Positions 9,707-19,982 of a DNA stretch of 45,688 bases are shown here, piece by piece. Source of the DNA: Methylobrevis pamukkalensis (GTDB lineage Bacteria > Pseudomonadota > Alphaproteobacteria > Rhizobiales > Pleomorphomonadaceae); assembly GCF_001720135.1 (NCBI RefSeq), contig NZ_MCRJ01000018.1, positions 1 through 45,688 on the forward strand. The letters run 5' to 3'. How positions within the stretch are numbered: the first letter of the stretch is position 1; each line of letters starts with the position of its first letter. The notes below the pieces were generated by a model. That model saw only the letters and a list, made by a program, of their open reading frames with translations, was not told the DNA's origin and did not search any database. The position numbers and the translations under genes are program-made.

Positions 9707-11109
9707 CACTTCGCCTCCGTGAAGGGGACAACGCCGTCCTGGCCAAGCGCGATCGCCCGGAAGGCATCGCCGCGGATCTCGAAATTCCTGAACTGGTCGA
9801 AGCTGGCGCAGGCCGGCGACAGCAGCACCACGCCGCCGCTGCCGGTGGGATCGGTGAGCGCTTCCTCGATCGCGGTCGGCACGGCGACGTCGAGCGTGCC
9901 GCAGATCTCGTAGGGCACCCGGCCCTCGAGCGTCGCGGCGAAGGCCTCCGCCGCCTCGCCGATCAGGTAGGCCTTGGCGATCCGCGGGAAGAAGGGCGCG
10001 AGACTCTCGATGCCGCCGGTCTTCGGCTTGCCGCCGGCGATCCAGCGGATCTGCTGGAAGCTGGCGAGCGCGCGGGCCGCGGCATCGGCGTTGGTCGCCT
10101 TGGAATCGTTGACGATGGTGACGTCGCCGATCCGCCCGACCGGCTCCATGCGGTGCGCAAGGCCCGGGAAGGACATGATGCCGGAGCGGACCTCGTCGAG
10201 GCCGAGGCTGACCGCGCGCGTGGCGGCGACCGCGGCGGCGGTGTTCTGGGCATTGTGGACGCCGCGCAGCACCGGATGCTGCGACAGGTCGAGGATCACG
10301 GTCTGCGCCAGGCCGATCGGCTCCACCACCCGCTGGCCGATCGCCCAGATGCCTTCCTTGACCGAGCCGCGCGTGGAAATGCGCTTCAGCGGCTTGCCCG
10401 AGGCTTCCCGGCGGTCGGCGATGGCGGTCGAGTATTCGTCGTCGATGCCGATCACCGCGAGCCCGGCGTTCTGGATCAGCCGCTCCTTGACGGCCGCGTA
10501 GTGCTCCATAGTGCCGTGACGGTCGAGATGGTCCTCGGTGAGGTTGAGCAGCACGCCGACGGTCGGATCGACGGTCGGCGACAGGTCGATCTGGTAGGAC
10601 GAGCACTCGATGACGTAGCTGCGGTCCGGGGCCAGCGGATCGAGCTCCAGCACCGGCACGCCGATGTTGCCGCCAAGCTGCACGTCGCGGCCGGCCGCCC
10701 GCAGCATGTGGGCGATCAGCGCCGTGGTGGTCGACTTGCCGTTGGTGCCGGTGATGGCGATGAACGGGCTCGCCGGCGAGACCTTGCGGCGCTCGCGGGC
10801 GAACAGCTCGATGTCGCCGATCACCTCGATGCCGGCGGCCTTGGCCTTGTCCACCGTCCAGTGCGGCTTGGGATGGGTGAGCGGCACGCCGGGCGACAGC
10901 ACCAGCGCCACGAAGGCGCTGAAGTCGGCGTCCGTGAGATCGGCGGTGGGGATGCCCTCCGCCGACGCCTTGTCCACGCTTTCCGCATTGTCGTCCCAGG
11001 CGGCGACGAGCGCACCGCCGGCGACGAGGGCGCGCGCCGTGGCGAGCCCCGATCCGCCGAGACCGAAGACGGCCACGCGCAGGCCTGCGAAACTGGTGAT
11101 CGCGATCAT
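9706..11109 (-). CDS. murD: UDP-N-acetylmuramoylalanine--D-glutamate ligase (MurD)
   Basis: Mur ligase of 467 residues that adds D-glutamate to UDP-MurNAc-L-Ala. The N-terminal nucleotide-binding fold reads [17 protein letters not shown]. The P-loop is [17 protein letters not shown], followed by [37 protein letters not shown] and the C-terminal [16 protein letters not shown]. The frame is intact and normal in length. The gene starts 7 bases after mraY and shares one base with the ftsW start, so the three genes are probably translated as a coupled set. Confidence 0.96.
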   Translation of the reverse strand: MIAITSFAGLRVAVFGLGGSGLATARALVAGGALVAAWDDNAESVDKASAEGIPTADLTDADFSAFVALVLSPGVPLTHPKPHWTVDKAKAAGIEVIGDIELFARERRKVSPASPFIAITGTNGKSTTTALIAHMLRAAGRDVQLGGNIGVPVLELDPLAPDRSYVIECSSYQIDLSPTVDPTVGVLLNLTEDHLDRHGTMEHYAAVKERLIQNAGLAVIGIDDEYSTAIADRREASGKPLKRISTRGSVKEGIWAIGQRVVEPIGLAQTVILDLSQHPVLRGVHNAQNTAAAVAATRAVSLGLDEVRSGIMSFPGLAHRMEPVGRIGDVTIVNDSKATNADAAARALASFQQIRWIAGGKPKTGGIESLAPFFPRIAKAYLIGEAAEAFAATLEGRVPYEICGTLDVAVPTAIEEALTDPTGSGGVVLLSPACASFDQFRNFEIRGDAFRAIALGQDGVVPFTEAK

Positions 11110-11116
11110 GTCGTCC

Positions 11117-12199
11117 TCACCTCAGCTTGAGTGTTGCGAGCCCGACCAGCGCGAGGACCACGGCGATGATCCAGAAGCGGATCACGACCTGGGCCTCGGT
11201 CCAGCCGAGATGTTCGAAGTGGTGGTGGATGGGTGCCATCTTGAAGACGCGCTTGCCGGTCAGCTTGAACGAGGCGACCTGGATGATCACCGACACGGCC
11301 TCCAGCACGAACAGGCCGCCGATGATCACCAGCACGATCTCGTTCTTGGTGGCGACCGCGATGCTGCCGAGCATGCCGCCGAGCGCCAGCGAGCCGGTGT
11401 CGCCCATGAAGATCGCCGCCGGCGGCGCGTTGAACCAGAGGAAGCCGAGGCCGGCGCCGAGCATCGCGCCGCAGAGCACGGCAAGCTCGCCCGAACCGAT
11501 CACGTAGTGGATCTGCAGGTAGTCGGCAAAGATCTTGTTGCCGGCGAGATAGGCGATCAGGCCGAAGCTCGCCGAGGCGATCATCATCGGCACGATGGCA
11601 AGACCGTCGAGGCCGTCGGTGAGGTTCACCGCGTTGCCGGCCGAGACGATCACGAAGGCGCCGAAGGGGATGAAGAACCAGGAGAGGTCGAGCAGGAAGT
11701 CCTTGAGGAACGGAAAGGCCAGCGACGAGGCCAGCGGCTGCTCGCCGATCCGCACCAGCACGTAGCAGGCGATGCCGGCGACCACGAACTCGATGCCGAG
11801 CCGGGCGCGCCCAGAGAAGCCCTTGTGCGACTGCTTGGTCACCTTCAGGTAGTCGTCGTAGAAGCCGATCGCCCCGAAGCAGAGGGTGACGAAGATCACC
11901 GCCCAGACATGCGGGCTCCGGAGATCGGCCCAGAGCAGGGTCGACACCATCAGGCCGGACAGGATCATCAGGCCGCCCATGGTCGGCGTGCCGGCCTTGA
12001 GCAGATGCGACTGCGGCCCGTCGGCCCGGATCGGCTGGCCCTTGCCCTGGCGAAGGCGGAGCGAGGAGATGATCATCGGCCCGAACAGGAACACGAACAG
12101 CAGCGCCGTCATGACGGCGGCGCCGGTGCGGAAGGTGATGTAGCGGAACACGTTGAGGACCGAGACCTGTCCTGCGAGTTCTGCCAGGAAGACAAACAT
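11117..12199 (-). CDS. mraY: Phospho-N-acetylmuramoyl-pentapeptide transferase (MraY)
   Basis: Integral membrane enzyme of 360 residues that transfers phospho-MurNAc-pentapeptide to undecaprenyl phosphate, giving lipid I. About ten hydrophobic segments are visible. The Mg-binding and catalytic signature is complete: [42 protein letters not shown] and the late [12 protein letters not shown]. The start gives [20 protein letters not shown], typical of the family. A 162-bp gap separates it from murF upstream. That gap holds a short GC-rich hairpin, CCGCCG-TC-CGGCGG, but no gene. Confidence 0.96.
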   Translation of the reverse strand: MFVFLAELAGQVSVLNVFRYITFRTGAAVMTALLFVFLFGPMIISSLRLRQGKGQPIRADGPQSHLLKAGTPTMGGLMILSGLMVSTLLWADLRSPHVWAVIFVTLCFGAIGFYDDYLKVTKQSHKGFSGRARLGIEFVVAGIACYVLVRIGEQPLASSLAFPFLKDFLLDLSWFFIPFGAFVIVSAGNAVNLTDGLDGLAIVPMMIASASFGLIAYLAGNKIFADYLQIHYVIGSGELAVLCGAMLGAGLGFLWFNAPPAAIFMGDTGSLALGGMLGSIAVATKNEIVLVIIGGLFVLEAVSVIIQVASFKLTGKRVFKMAPIHHHFEHLGWTEAQVVIRFWIIAVVLALVGLATLKLR

Positions 12200-12361
12200 G
12201 GGTGCGCACCTTTCCGCCGTCCGGCGGTCTCTCCGGATGGGCGCCGGTTCGTCCGTCGCCGCATCCCGTCCGGTTGTCTCAAGTCGGCGCCCCGTTGCGG
12301 GTCGCCCATCGATCGTGTTGCCGGCCGGCGCAGGGGGAAAGCCCGGCGCCGGACGCGGCCG

Positions 12362-15258
12362 TCAGTGGGTCTCGGGTTCCGTGCCGTAAGCCTCGATCAG
12401 CGCCTCCACCAGCGGCGCCATGCGGCTGCCGAAGGAGCCCTTGATCATCACCACGTCCCCGGCGCGCAGGCCGGCAAGCAGCGGCTTGCGCAGACGTGCC
12501 GCGGCCTCCTCGTGCAGGCCGCGCATGCCTTCCGGCAGCGCGTTGTGAAGGGCGGACATGTGCCGGCCAGCGGTGTGGACAAGATCGATGGCGTTCTCGC
12601 GCACGACTGGCGCAAGGCGCCGATGCAGGCGCGGCGATTCCTCGCCGAGTTCCAGCATGTCGCCGAGCACGGCAATGCGGCGGCCCGTGCCCGTCGGCAC
12701 GGAGAGGCCGAGAAGGCGCAGCGCCGCCCGCATCGAGGCCGGATTGGCGTTGTAGCTTTCGTCGATCAGCGTCGCCTCGCCGGTCGGCAGCCGCAGGCGA
12801 TGGCGGCGACCACGGCCCTTGGGCTGCTCCAGATCCTGCAGCGAGAGACAGGCGAGGCCGATGTCGGCGCCCGCGAGTTTCACCGCCGCCAGAACGGCAA
12901 GGCTGTTGTCCACGAGATGCGCGCCGGGAGCGCCGATCTTGTAGGTCATCGTCTCGCCGAGGATCTCGGCGGTCACCGCGGAGAAGCTGTCGCCGAGCGA
13001 CGATTTCACGACGCGCGCGTCGCTGCCCTCGGACGCGCCGAAGGAGACGATCCGGGCCCCCGCTTCGCCCGCAACCTGGGCAAGCCGGCGGAAATGGGCG
13101 TTGTCCGCATTGATGATCGCGATGCCGCCCGGCTCGAGGCCCGAGAAGATCTCGGCCTTGGCCTCGGCGATCGCCTTGACGCTGTCGAAATGTTCCAGAT
13201 GGACGCGGTCGACCGTGGTGATGATCGCGATATGCGGCCGCACCAGCTTGGTCAGCGGCGTGATCTCGCCGGCATGGTTCATGCCGATCTCGAACACGCC
13301 GAAGTCGTCGGTTTCCGGCAGGCGGGCGAGGCTGAGCGGCACGCCCCAGTGGTTGTTGAACGACGCCGACGAGGCGTGCACCGAGCCGCTTTCGCCGAGG
13401 GTCCGGCGCAGGGCCTCCTTGGTGGACGTCTTGCCGACGCTGCCGGTGACGGCGATGATCCGGCCGGTCGAGCGCGCCCGCGCGGCGGCGGCCAGACGTT
13501 CCAGCGCCGGCAGCACGTCGCCGTCCACCACCAGCAGCGGGCCGACGCCGTCCGGAATTTCGTGGCGCTTGGCCGCACTCACCACCGCGATCGCCGCCCC
13601 GCCGGCCAGCGCGTCGGCGACGAAGGCATGGCCGTCGAAGCGGTCGCCGAGGATCGCGAAGAAAGCCTCGCCGCTGCCGATGCTGCGGCTGTCGATCGAG
13701 ATGCCCTCGATCCGGGCCGGCACATCGCCTTCCAGCCGTCCGCCGATGGCGGCGACGAAGGCCTCGCCCGTCCACAGCGGCGGCTCCACGACGGAGACCG
13801 GCGCCTCCGGCGACCCGGCGATGGCCGCGCGCACCTCGTCGTGGTCGGAAAACGGCAGGACGCTGGCGCCGACGATCTGGCCGGTCTCATGGCCCTTGCC
13901 GGCCACGAGCAGCACGTCGCCATGGTGAAGACCCTCGATCGCGGTGCGGATCGCCTTCGCCCGGTCGCCGATCTCCAGCGCGTGCGGGCAGGCGGCGAGG
14001 ATCTCGGCGCGGATCTCGGCCGGCACCTCGGAGCGCGGGTTGTCGTCGGTGACGATCGCGACATCGGCGATCCGCGCCGCCGCCTCGCCCATCAGCGGGC
14101 GCTTGCCGCGGTCGCGGTCGCCGCCGGCGCCGAAGACGACGACAAGGCGCTTCTTCACATAGGGCCGCAGGGTCGTCAGCGCCGTTTCCAGCGCGTCCGG
14201 CGTATGGGCGTAGTCGACGAACACCGGCGCGCCCTCCCCGGTCTTGGCGACGAGTTCGAGCCGGCCGGAGGCGCCTCGAGGGTTTCGACCGCATCCAGCG
14301 CGTCGTCGGGCGCAACGCCGGTGGCGATCGCGAGGCCGACGGCGACCAGCGCGTTGGAGGTCTGGAAGGCGCCGGTGAGCGGCACGCGCACGCTGCGCGG
14401 CCCGCGTCCGAGGTCGACGGTGACGATCTGGCAGAAGCCGTCGCGTTCTACCTCGACGAGGCGGATCGCCTTGCCGTTGCGGCCGACGCTGCGCACGTCG
14501 AGGCCGTTGATCCGGGCCGCCGCGGCAAAGGTCTCCGCGTGGCGGTCGTCCATGTTGATCACCGCCGCCGCGCCGTCCTCCAGCACCGTCTCGAACAGGC
14601 GCAGCTTGGCGGCCATGTAGGCCTCGAAGGTGCCGTGATAATCGAGATGGTCGCGGGTGATGTTGGTGAAGGCGCCGGCCTTGAGCCGCAGGCCGTCGAG
14701 CCGGCGCTGGATCAGGCCGTGGCTGGAGGCCTCGAGCGCCACGTGGTCGATGCCCTCGGCCTTGAGGTCGTGCAGGGTCCGGTGCAGCGTCACCGGGTCG
14801 GGGGTGGTGAGGTTGCCGTAGCGGCTCTCGCCCTTGACCACCACGCCGACGGTGCCGACGCTGGCCGCGTCACGGCCGGCGGTCTGCCAGATCTGCCGGA
14901 CGAAGGAGGCGACCGAGGTCTTGCCGTTGGTGCCGGTCACGGCGACGACAGTTTCGGGCTGCGGCGCATAGAAGCGGGCGACGAGGCGGGCGAAGCGGCG
15001 CTGCGGATCGGCGTCGCGCAGCACCGGCACCGGCATGTCGGCGGGGACCTGCTCGTCCAGGCCGACCAGCACCACGGCGGCGCCGGCCCGGACGGCCTCG
15101 GTGATGAACTGCGATCCCTTGACCTTGCTGCCTGGCAGGGCCGCGAACAGGCTGCCCGGCGTCACCAGGCGGCTGTCGGCCGTGACGCCGCTGATCGACA
15201 GCCGGCGGACTTCCGGCCGATGGGTCAGGATGTCGGGGGCAAGATCGGTCAGGTTCAT
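12362..15258 (-). CDS. murE-murF: MurE-MurF fusion: DAP-adding ligase joined to D-Ala-D-Ala-adding ligase (one frameshift in the MurE part)
   Basis: The MurE part adds meso-diaminopimelate to UDP-MurNAc-L-Ala-D-Glu. It shows [68 protein letters not shown] and DDNPRSE, whose DNPR motif marks DAP specificity. A frameshift near 14275 (GGG to GG) splits it after DAVETLEA. The MurF part adds D-Ala-D-Ala: [46 protein letters not shown] and [11 protein letters not shown]. No stop codon separates the two. MurE ends [16 protein letters not shown], then [19 protein letters not shown] opens MurF. The only internal start candidate is a GTG at the start of VEPPLWTG. The whole is about 965 residues. MurE-MurF fusions are known in Bordetella. 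A masked stop codon cannot be excluded given the error rate here. The start is the ATG at 15258, with AAGGA upstream. Confidence 0.87.
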
Positions 15259-15350
15259 CACGTGTCCTTTTCGGCCAGTCTGGAAGCGGCGCGAAACTGC
15301 CTGCGCTTTACGTCCGAAATCGGTCCGGCGCCCGCATTCCCGCCGTTGTC

Positions 15351-17110
15351 TCAGAAGCTCGTCTTGATCACCTGGTCGACATCGGCATCCACCCGCGGCA
15401 TCAGGCCCAGCATCGGCGCCGCCCGCCGGATGATCGCCCCGACGGTCGGAGCGGCGTTCATGCCGGCGGTGGCCGGCAGGCCCGGCTTTTCCGACTCCGG
15501 CTCGTCGATCACCACCAGCACCACATACTGCGGGTCGTCGATCGGGAAGGCGGCGATGAAGGCGTTGCGCCGCTTGCTGGACGAATAGCGCCCGTTCACG
15601 ACCTTTTCCGCCGTTCCCGTCTTGCCGCCGACGTAATAGCCCGCCACCTCGGCGCGCTTGCCGGAGCCGCCCGGCGCCACCGCGTTGAGGCGCATCAGGT
15701 AGCGCATCTCCTCGGAGGTCTGCTCGCTGATGACGCGCTTGCCGATCGCCTTCGCCTCCGCCTCGCTGCGCGGGAAGAAGGTCGGCGGCAGCAGGTAGCC
15801 GCCGTTCATCATCGCGCTGGCGCCACCGCGGTGGCGAGCGGCGACACCGAGATGCCGTGGCCGAAGGACACGGTGATGCTGGTGAGCTCGGCCCAGCGGC
15901 GCGGCAGGATCGGCGCGGCCACCTCGGGCAGTTCCGTCGGCACCTTGTCGAACATGCCGATCTTCTTGAGGAAGGCCTTCTGTCCCTCGACCCCGACCTT
16001 CAGCGCTTCCTTGGCGGTGCCGATGTTGGAGGAGTAGATGAACACCTCCGGCACCGTCAGCGGGCGGTACTTGCCGTGGAAGTCGTGGATGGTGAAGCCG
16101 CCGACGCGAATCGGCCGGCTGGCGTCGATCACGTCGGTGATGCGGATCGCGCCCGCGTCCAGCGCCATCGCCGTCGTGAACAGCTTGAAGGTCGAGCCCA
16201 TCTCGTAGACGCCCGCCGACGCGCGGTTCATCCGGTCCGGATCGAGCGCCTCGGCGGGGTTGTTCGGGTCGTAGTCGGGCACCGAGGCCAGCGACAGGAC
16301 CTCGCCGGTCTTGGCGTTGAGGATGATGCCGACCGCCGACTTGGCGTGATAGCGCGTCAGGGCGCTGGCGATCTCGCTGTGCACCACATGCTGCACCCGC
16401 GCATCGACCGCGAGCCGGATCGGCTCCAGATTGCGGTTCGAGGCAAAGCCGAGGCTGTGCAGGTCGCCGAGCCACTGGTCGTCGATGTATTTCTCGATGC
16501 CGGCGATGCCCGCGTTGTCGATGTTGACGTGGCCGGTGATGTAGGCGACCTCGTTGCGCGCCGGATAGAAGCGGCGGTTCTCGCTGTCGAAGTAGATGCC
16601 CGGGATGCCGAGGTTGAAGATCTTTTCCTTCTGCTCCGGGGTCAGTTCGCGCTTCAGCCACTGGAAGCCGGCGTCGCTCGCAAGCCGCGCGCGGGTCTTG
16701 TCGTCGCCAAGCTCGGGAAACACGGTCGCCAGCTTCTCGGACGCCTCGTCGGCGTCGATCACGCGGCGCGGCTCGGCGTAGAGCGAGGCGGTCTTGATGT
16801 CGGTGGCGAGGATTTCGCCGTTGCGGTCGAGGATGTCGGGACGCGACGCGGCCACCTGGCCGCGCGGACCCGCGCCGGGCTTGGCCTCCTCGGCGATGCC
16901 GAGCTGCACCAGCCGTCCGCCGATCGCGCCGTAGACGAGGATGAAGGCGCACATCGTCAGCACGACGCGGGTGCGCATCGTGTCGCCCGGGCCGCGCGCG
17001 CGGCGGGTCGCCATCTTGAACACCGCCGTCGGCGCGGCCTTGCGACCGATCGGGGTGGCGACCGGAGGCTTGACGCGCTTTCGGAAGCGGAAGGCGGACA
17101 GGAAGGTCAT
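15351..17110 (-). CDS. ftsI: Peptidoglycan D,D-transpeptidase FtsI (PBP3), one frameshift
   Basis: Septal transpeptidase of about 586 residues that cross-links glycan made by FtsW. A basic cytoplasmic N-terminus is followed by one membrane anchor at about 47-67 (RTRVVLTMCAFILVYGAIGG) and the pedestal domain (SRPDILDRNGEILATDI). The penicillin-binding motifs are all present: S306-T-F-K, YSSNIG and, after the frameshift, GGKTGTAEK. The break near 15820 follows SPLATAVA, where gcggccagc has lost one G. The other frame continues SAMMNGGYLLPPTFF to the end. It lies 5 bases downstream of ftsL. The break is taken as a sequence error. Confidence 0.94.
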
Positions 17111-17115
17111 GACGG

Positions 17116-17514
17116 TCACTCCACTCCCTCGTAGACGTCCTCGGGCTCCGGTGCGGGGGCGGCGGGCTTTGCCTTGACCGAACCGGTGACGATCTCGTCC
17201 TTGTCGCCGGCCAGCAGTTCCTCTTCCGGCTTCTTTTCCGGAACGTCGGCGATGGTGCCGAGCTGGGTCAGTTCCATCGGTGCCAGGTTGAGGTCGGGGG
17301 CATGGCGCTCGACGAGATCCTGCATGCGGCGCGGCTGGGTCAGCGCGCTCCACGTGGCCCGAAGCATGCTGATCCGCTCCTGCTCGGCCGCGACCTGGCG
17401 CTCGAGGCCGGCGACACGCTCGGCGGCGGCCTCGGCCTCGTATTTCATGTCGTAGACGGCCGCGGCGCCGAGCACCATCAGGCAGACCAGCAGTATGTTG
17501 ACGAGCCGGGTCAT
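17116..17514 (-). CDS. ftsL: Cell division protein FtsL
   Basis: Small bitopic divisome protein of 132 residues. A membrane segment lies at residues 4-23 (LVNILLVCLMVLGAAAVYDM). A periplasmic coiled coil follows (AEAAAERVAGLERQVAAEQE), then the conserved LRATWSALTQPRRMQDLVER and a Pro/Glu-rich acidic tail. The frame is open upstream, but only MTRLVNILL fits as a start, 7 bases after the rsmH stop. The location between rsmH and ftsI is diagnostic, as FtsL is poorly conserved in sequence. Confidence 0.9.
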   Translation of the reverse strand: MTRLVNILLVCLMVLGAAAVYDMKYEAEAAAERVAGLERQVAAEQERISMLRATWSALTQPRRMQDLVERHAPDLNLAPMELTQLGTIADVPEKKPEEELLAGDKDEIVTGSVKAKPAAPAPEPEDVYEGVE

Positions 17515-17521
17515 CGACGGG

Positions 17522-18540
17522 TCATGCTCCTTGGCGGGGCGGTTCGGGCAGCACCGGCACGCCGATGTCCGCAAGGTCGAGGGTGCGCGCCGGGTTGGCG
17601 GTGCGCACGGCAAAGCGCAGCCGCGCCGAGCGCGAGCGTGGATTGGCGGCAACTTCCGCCTCCGACGGCTCGGTGCCGGAGCGACGGCCGAGCGTGAAGG
17701 TCGGCGGCGCCACGGCGACGTCCGCCATGTGCCGCGAGCCTTGCGCCGTGGTGCGGCTGCGCTCGGCCAGGAAGCGCTTGACGATGCGGTCTTCCAGCGA
17801 ATGGAAGGAGACGATGGCGAGGCGCCCGCCCTCGGCGAGCATTTGCTCGGCCGCGGCCAGCGCCATTCCCAGTTCGTCGAGTTCCCGGTTCACGTAGATG
17901 CGGATTGCCTGGAAGGTGCGGGTCGCCGGATGGCTTTCGCCGACGCGCTTGCCGCCGAGCACGCTCTCGATCACCGAGACGAGGTCGCCGGTGCGCTCCA
18001 GCGGGGCGGTGTCGCGGCGGCGCACGATGGCGCGGGCGATCTGCCCGGCGCGGCGTTCCTCGCCGAGCACGGAAATGATGCGGGCGATCTCGCGGCCGTC
18101 CAGACGGTTGACCACGTCGGCTGCGGACGGCCCCTCGCGGCTCATCCGCATGTCGAGCGGGCCGTCGAAGCGGAAGGAGAAGCCGCGCTCGGCCTCGTCG
18201 ATCTGCATCGACGAGACGCCGACGTCGAGCACGATGCCGTCGATGCCGGCAAGTTCCAGCGCCTCGGCGTGTTCTTCCATGTCGCCGAACCGGCCGTGGA
18301 CGAGGCGCAGCCGTCCGGCCGCCTCGGCAAGCAGGCCGGCGCCGCCGGCGATCGCGGTCGGGTCACGGTCGATGCCGATCACCTGGCCGGCGCCCGCCTC
18401 GAGAAGCGCACGGGTATAGCCGCCGGCGCCGAAGGTGCGTCGACGAAGGTGCCGCCCTCGATCGGCCCGAGCGCGGCGATCACCTCGTTCAGAAGGACCG
18501 GAACATGACGGCGGGGCGCCGCCTCGAAGGTCGCGGTCAC
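17522..18540 (-). CDS. rsmH: 16S rRNA (cytosine1402-N4)-methyltransferase RsmH, one frameshift
   Basis: S-adenosylmethionine-dependent enzyme of about 339 residues (formerly MraW) that methylates N4 of C1402 in 16S rRNA. It starts at a GTG that overlaps the mraZ stop as GTGA: TATFEAAPRRHVPVLLNEVI, then EGGTFVDA. The frame breaks near 18437, where gacgccacc has lost one C. It resumes as TFGAGGYTRALLEAGAG, VIGIDRDP, GIVLDVGVSSMQIDEAERGF and LAIVSFHSLEDRIVK, all family motifs. The gene sits in its usual place between mraZ and ftsL. Confidence 0.94.
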
Positions 18541-19013
18541 GACGCGCCCTCCCCGGGGTTCGGGTCGGCAACGCGGCCGGTGCCACGGCGCAGGGCGACC
18601 AGCCGGCGCTGGGCCGCCTCGCGGTGCGCGGCAAAGCGGGTGGGCTCCCAGATCTGGAACTTGTAGCCGAGGCCGACGAAGGTGAGCTCGTCGCCGATGC
18701 CGGCCGCTTCGCGGTGGGCGTCGGTCAGCGCCACGCGGCCCTCGCCATCCATGACGAGATGCGACGAGGCACCGTAGAAGGCGGCCGACAGCAGGTCGTG
18801 GTCTTCGCTGAAGGGCGTGAAGGCGGCGAGCTGCCGCTCGATCTCCATGAGAAGACCGTGGCCGCCACAGTCGAGCGCGGAAAAATCGAGCGAGGGATAG
18901 CAGTAGAGCCCCTCGAAGCCATCGCGGGCGAGCACCTGACGGAACGGTGCCGGCACCGACACCCGCCCCTTCCGGTCGATCCGGTTGGTGAAACTCGACA
19001 CGAAGCCGTTCAT
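18537..19013 (-). CDS. mraZ: Transcriptional regulator MraZ
   Basis: Regulator of 158 residues with two SpoVT/AbrB-type swapped-hairpin domains. Each carries a recognisable core: FTNRIDRKGRVSVPAPFR near the N-terminus and LVMDGEGRVALTDAHRE in the middle. MraZ forms ring-shaped oligomers and in E. coli represses the dcw operon by binding tandem TGGGN repeats, which are present upstream here. The ATG at 19013 gives MNGFVSSFTNRIDRKG, the typical start. It is the first gene of the minus-strand cluster and is coupled to rsmH by a GTGA overlap. Confidence 0.95.
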   Translation of the reverse strand: MNGFVSSFTNRIDRKGRVSVPAPFRQVLARDGFEGLYCYPSLDFSALDCGGHGLLMEIERQLAAFTPFSEDHDLLSAAFYGASSHLVMDGEGRVALTDAHREAAGIGDELTFVGLGYKFQIWEPTRFAAHREAAQRRLVALRRGTGRVADPNPGEGAS

Positions 19014-19508
19014 CGCATCCTTCCTGGAACGCACGAGACGGCGTGACCGGCACTCCGGCGACGCAGATTGCGAGACCGCCGCCATCCGGCGGCGCGACGC
19101 CAACACCCTGCCCCTGCGGCGCGAGGCCACGAGAGCGACCCGTTGAAAACACGGGTCAATTCCGTCAATGGAACAGGATGACTTGGGATAACATGGGCAT
19201 TCATGGGCGTCAATGGAATCGCTCGGGCTGCCGCCGCTGGCACGCGCCGTTACCGCATTGAAACACTGTTAAGCTTAACGATCCGTTGCCATCCGTTAAC
19301 CGAATGCCCCTCCGGTAAGGCCCTCGGCACGTAGCGCACAGCTTGCATCAAACGCCATGCGCCCGGCGCAGACGAAACCTTGACGTTTTCATGACAGCCT
19401 TGCTGCCGCCTTCCCGCGGGGCCATGTCACAGGGGGCGTCGAAGCCCTCGACGCCGTCCATGACCTGCCGGGAGCCCGATACGAGCCGACAGGGGAAAGC
19501 GCGCGACG
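19014..19508. other. Divergent intergenic region between mraZ and the first MaoC-like gene
   Basis: It is 495 bases long with no credible gene. It holds the MraZ box and promoter, and two more TTGAC hexamers on the minus strand (19155-19168) that could mark a second dcw promoter. A perfect 12-bp palindrome, GTTAAGCTTAAC, lies at 19268-19279, and a GTTAAC at 19295-19300. TTAAC half-sites resemble CtrA boxes, but the full TTAA-N7-TTAA spacing is not met. One GANTC site lies at 19216-19220. I could not place a promoter for the plus-strand gene. Confidence 0.5.
19184..19218 (+). promoter_or_regulatory. MraZ-box repeat array at the mraZ promoter
   Basis: Four pentamers stand at an exact 10-bp period: TGGGA at 19184, TGGGC at 19194, TGGGC at 19204 and the degenerate TGGAA at 19214, each separated by five bases. 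This is the architecture of the E. coli MraZ operator (TGGGN repeats with 5-bp spacers). Read on the minus strand, the array overlaps a plausible promoter: TTGACG (19208-19213), 16 bases, TTATCC (19186-19191). Bound MraZ would cover the RNA polymerase site. The predicted leader to mraZ is about 165 bases. Confidence 0.75.
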
Positions 19509-19982
19509 ATGAACGACACGGCCGAGTCCAAGCGAGCCTTCGAGGACTTCTCGCCCGGCGAGGCGGCGCTGCTCGGCAGCGTCGACGTCCAGCCCGCCGA
19601 CATGATCGCCTTCGCGGAGCTCTACGATCCCCAGCCGTTCCATCTCGACGCCGAGGCGGGCGCGGCCTCGCCGCTCGGCGGCCTTGCGGCCAGCGGCTGG
19701 TACACCGCAGGCCTCGCCATGCGCCTGCTCGCCGAAGGGCTCCTGAACCGCAGCCTGTCGATGGGGTCCGGCGGCGTCACCGACCTGAAGTGGGTGCGTC
19801 CGGTGCTCGGTGGCGACCGGCTGACTGCGGGCTACGAGGTGCTGGCGACCCGCCCCTCCACCTCGCGGCGCGACCGGGGCTATGTCGACATCGCCCTCAG
19901 CGTCGACAACCAGAACGGTGAGCGGGTCTTTTCCTATTTCTGCTCGGTGATCATGGGTCGGAGGCCAGCCGATGCGGCTTGA
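19509..19982 (+). CDS. MaoC-like hot-dog dehydratase (first of a pair)
   Basis: Protein of 157 residues with a single hot-dog fold of the MaoC dehydratase type, a family that hydrates or dehydrates acyl-CoA thioesters. The active-site helix reads FAELYDPQPFHLDAEAG, with Asp and His spaced as in R-specific enoyl-CoA hydratase, followed by LGGLAASGWYTAGLAMRLL. WVRPVLGGDRLTAGYEV is the conserved strand pair after it. It overlaps a second, related gene by 11 bases. The substrate cannot be told from sequence. Confidence 0.83.
   Translation: MNDTAESKRAFEDFSPGEAALLGSVDVQPADMIAFAELYDPQPFHLDAEAGAASPLGGLAASGWYTAGLAMRLLAEGLLNRSLSMGSGGVTDLKWVRPVLGGDRLTAGYEVLATRPSTSRRDRGYVDIALSVDNQNGERVFSYFCSVIMGRRPADAA

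Noticed and set aside
10664-14620. Very long open frame (about 1,300 codons) on the plus strand
   Set aside because: It lies antisense to murD, mraY and murE-murF. Its translation is Arg/Gly/Asp/His-rich with no family motif. It is a GC-rich shadow frame.
19268-19300. Possible CtrA binding sites (TTAAC half-sites)
   Set aside because: The half-sites do not have the TTAA-N7-TTAA spacing, so I did not annotate them as CtrA boxes.
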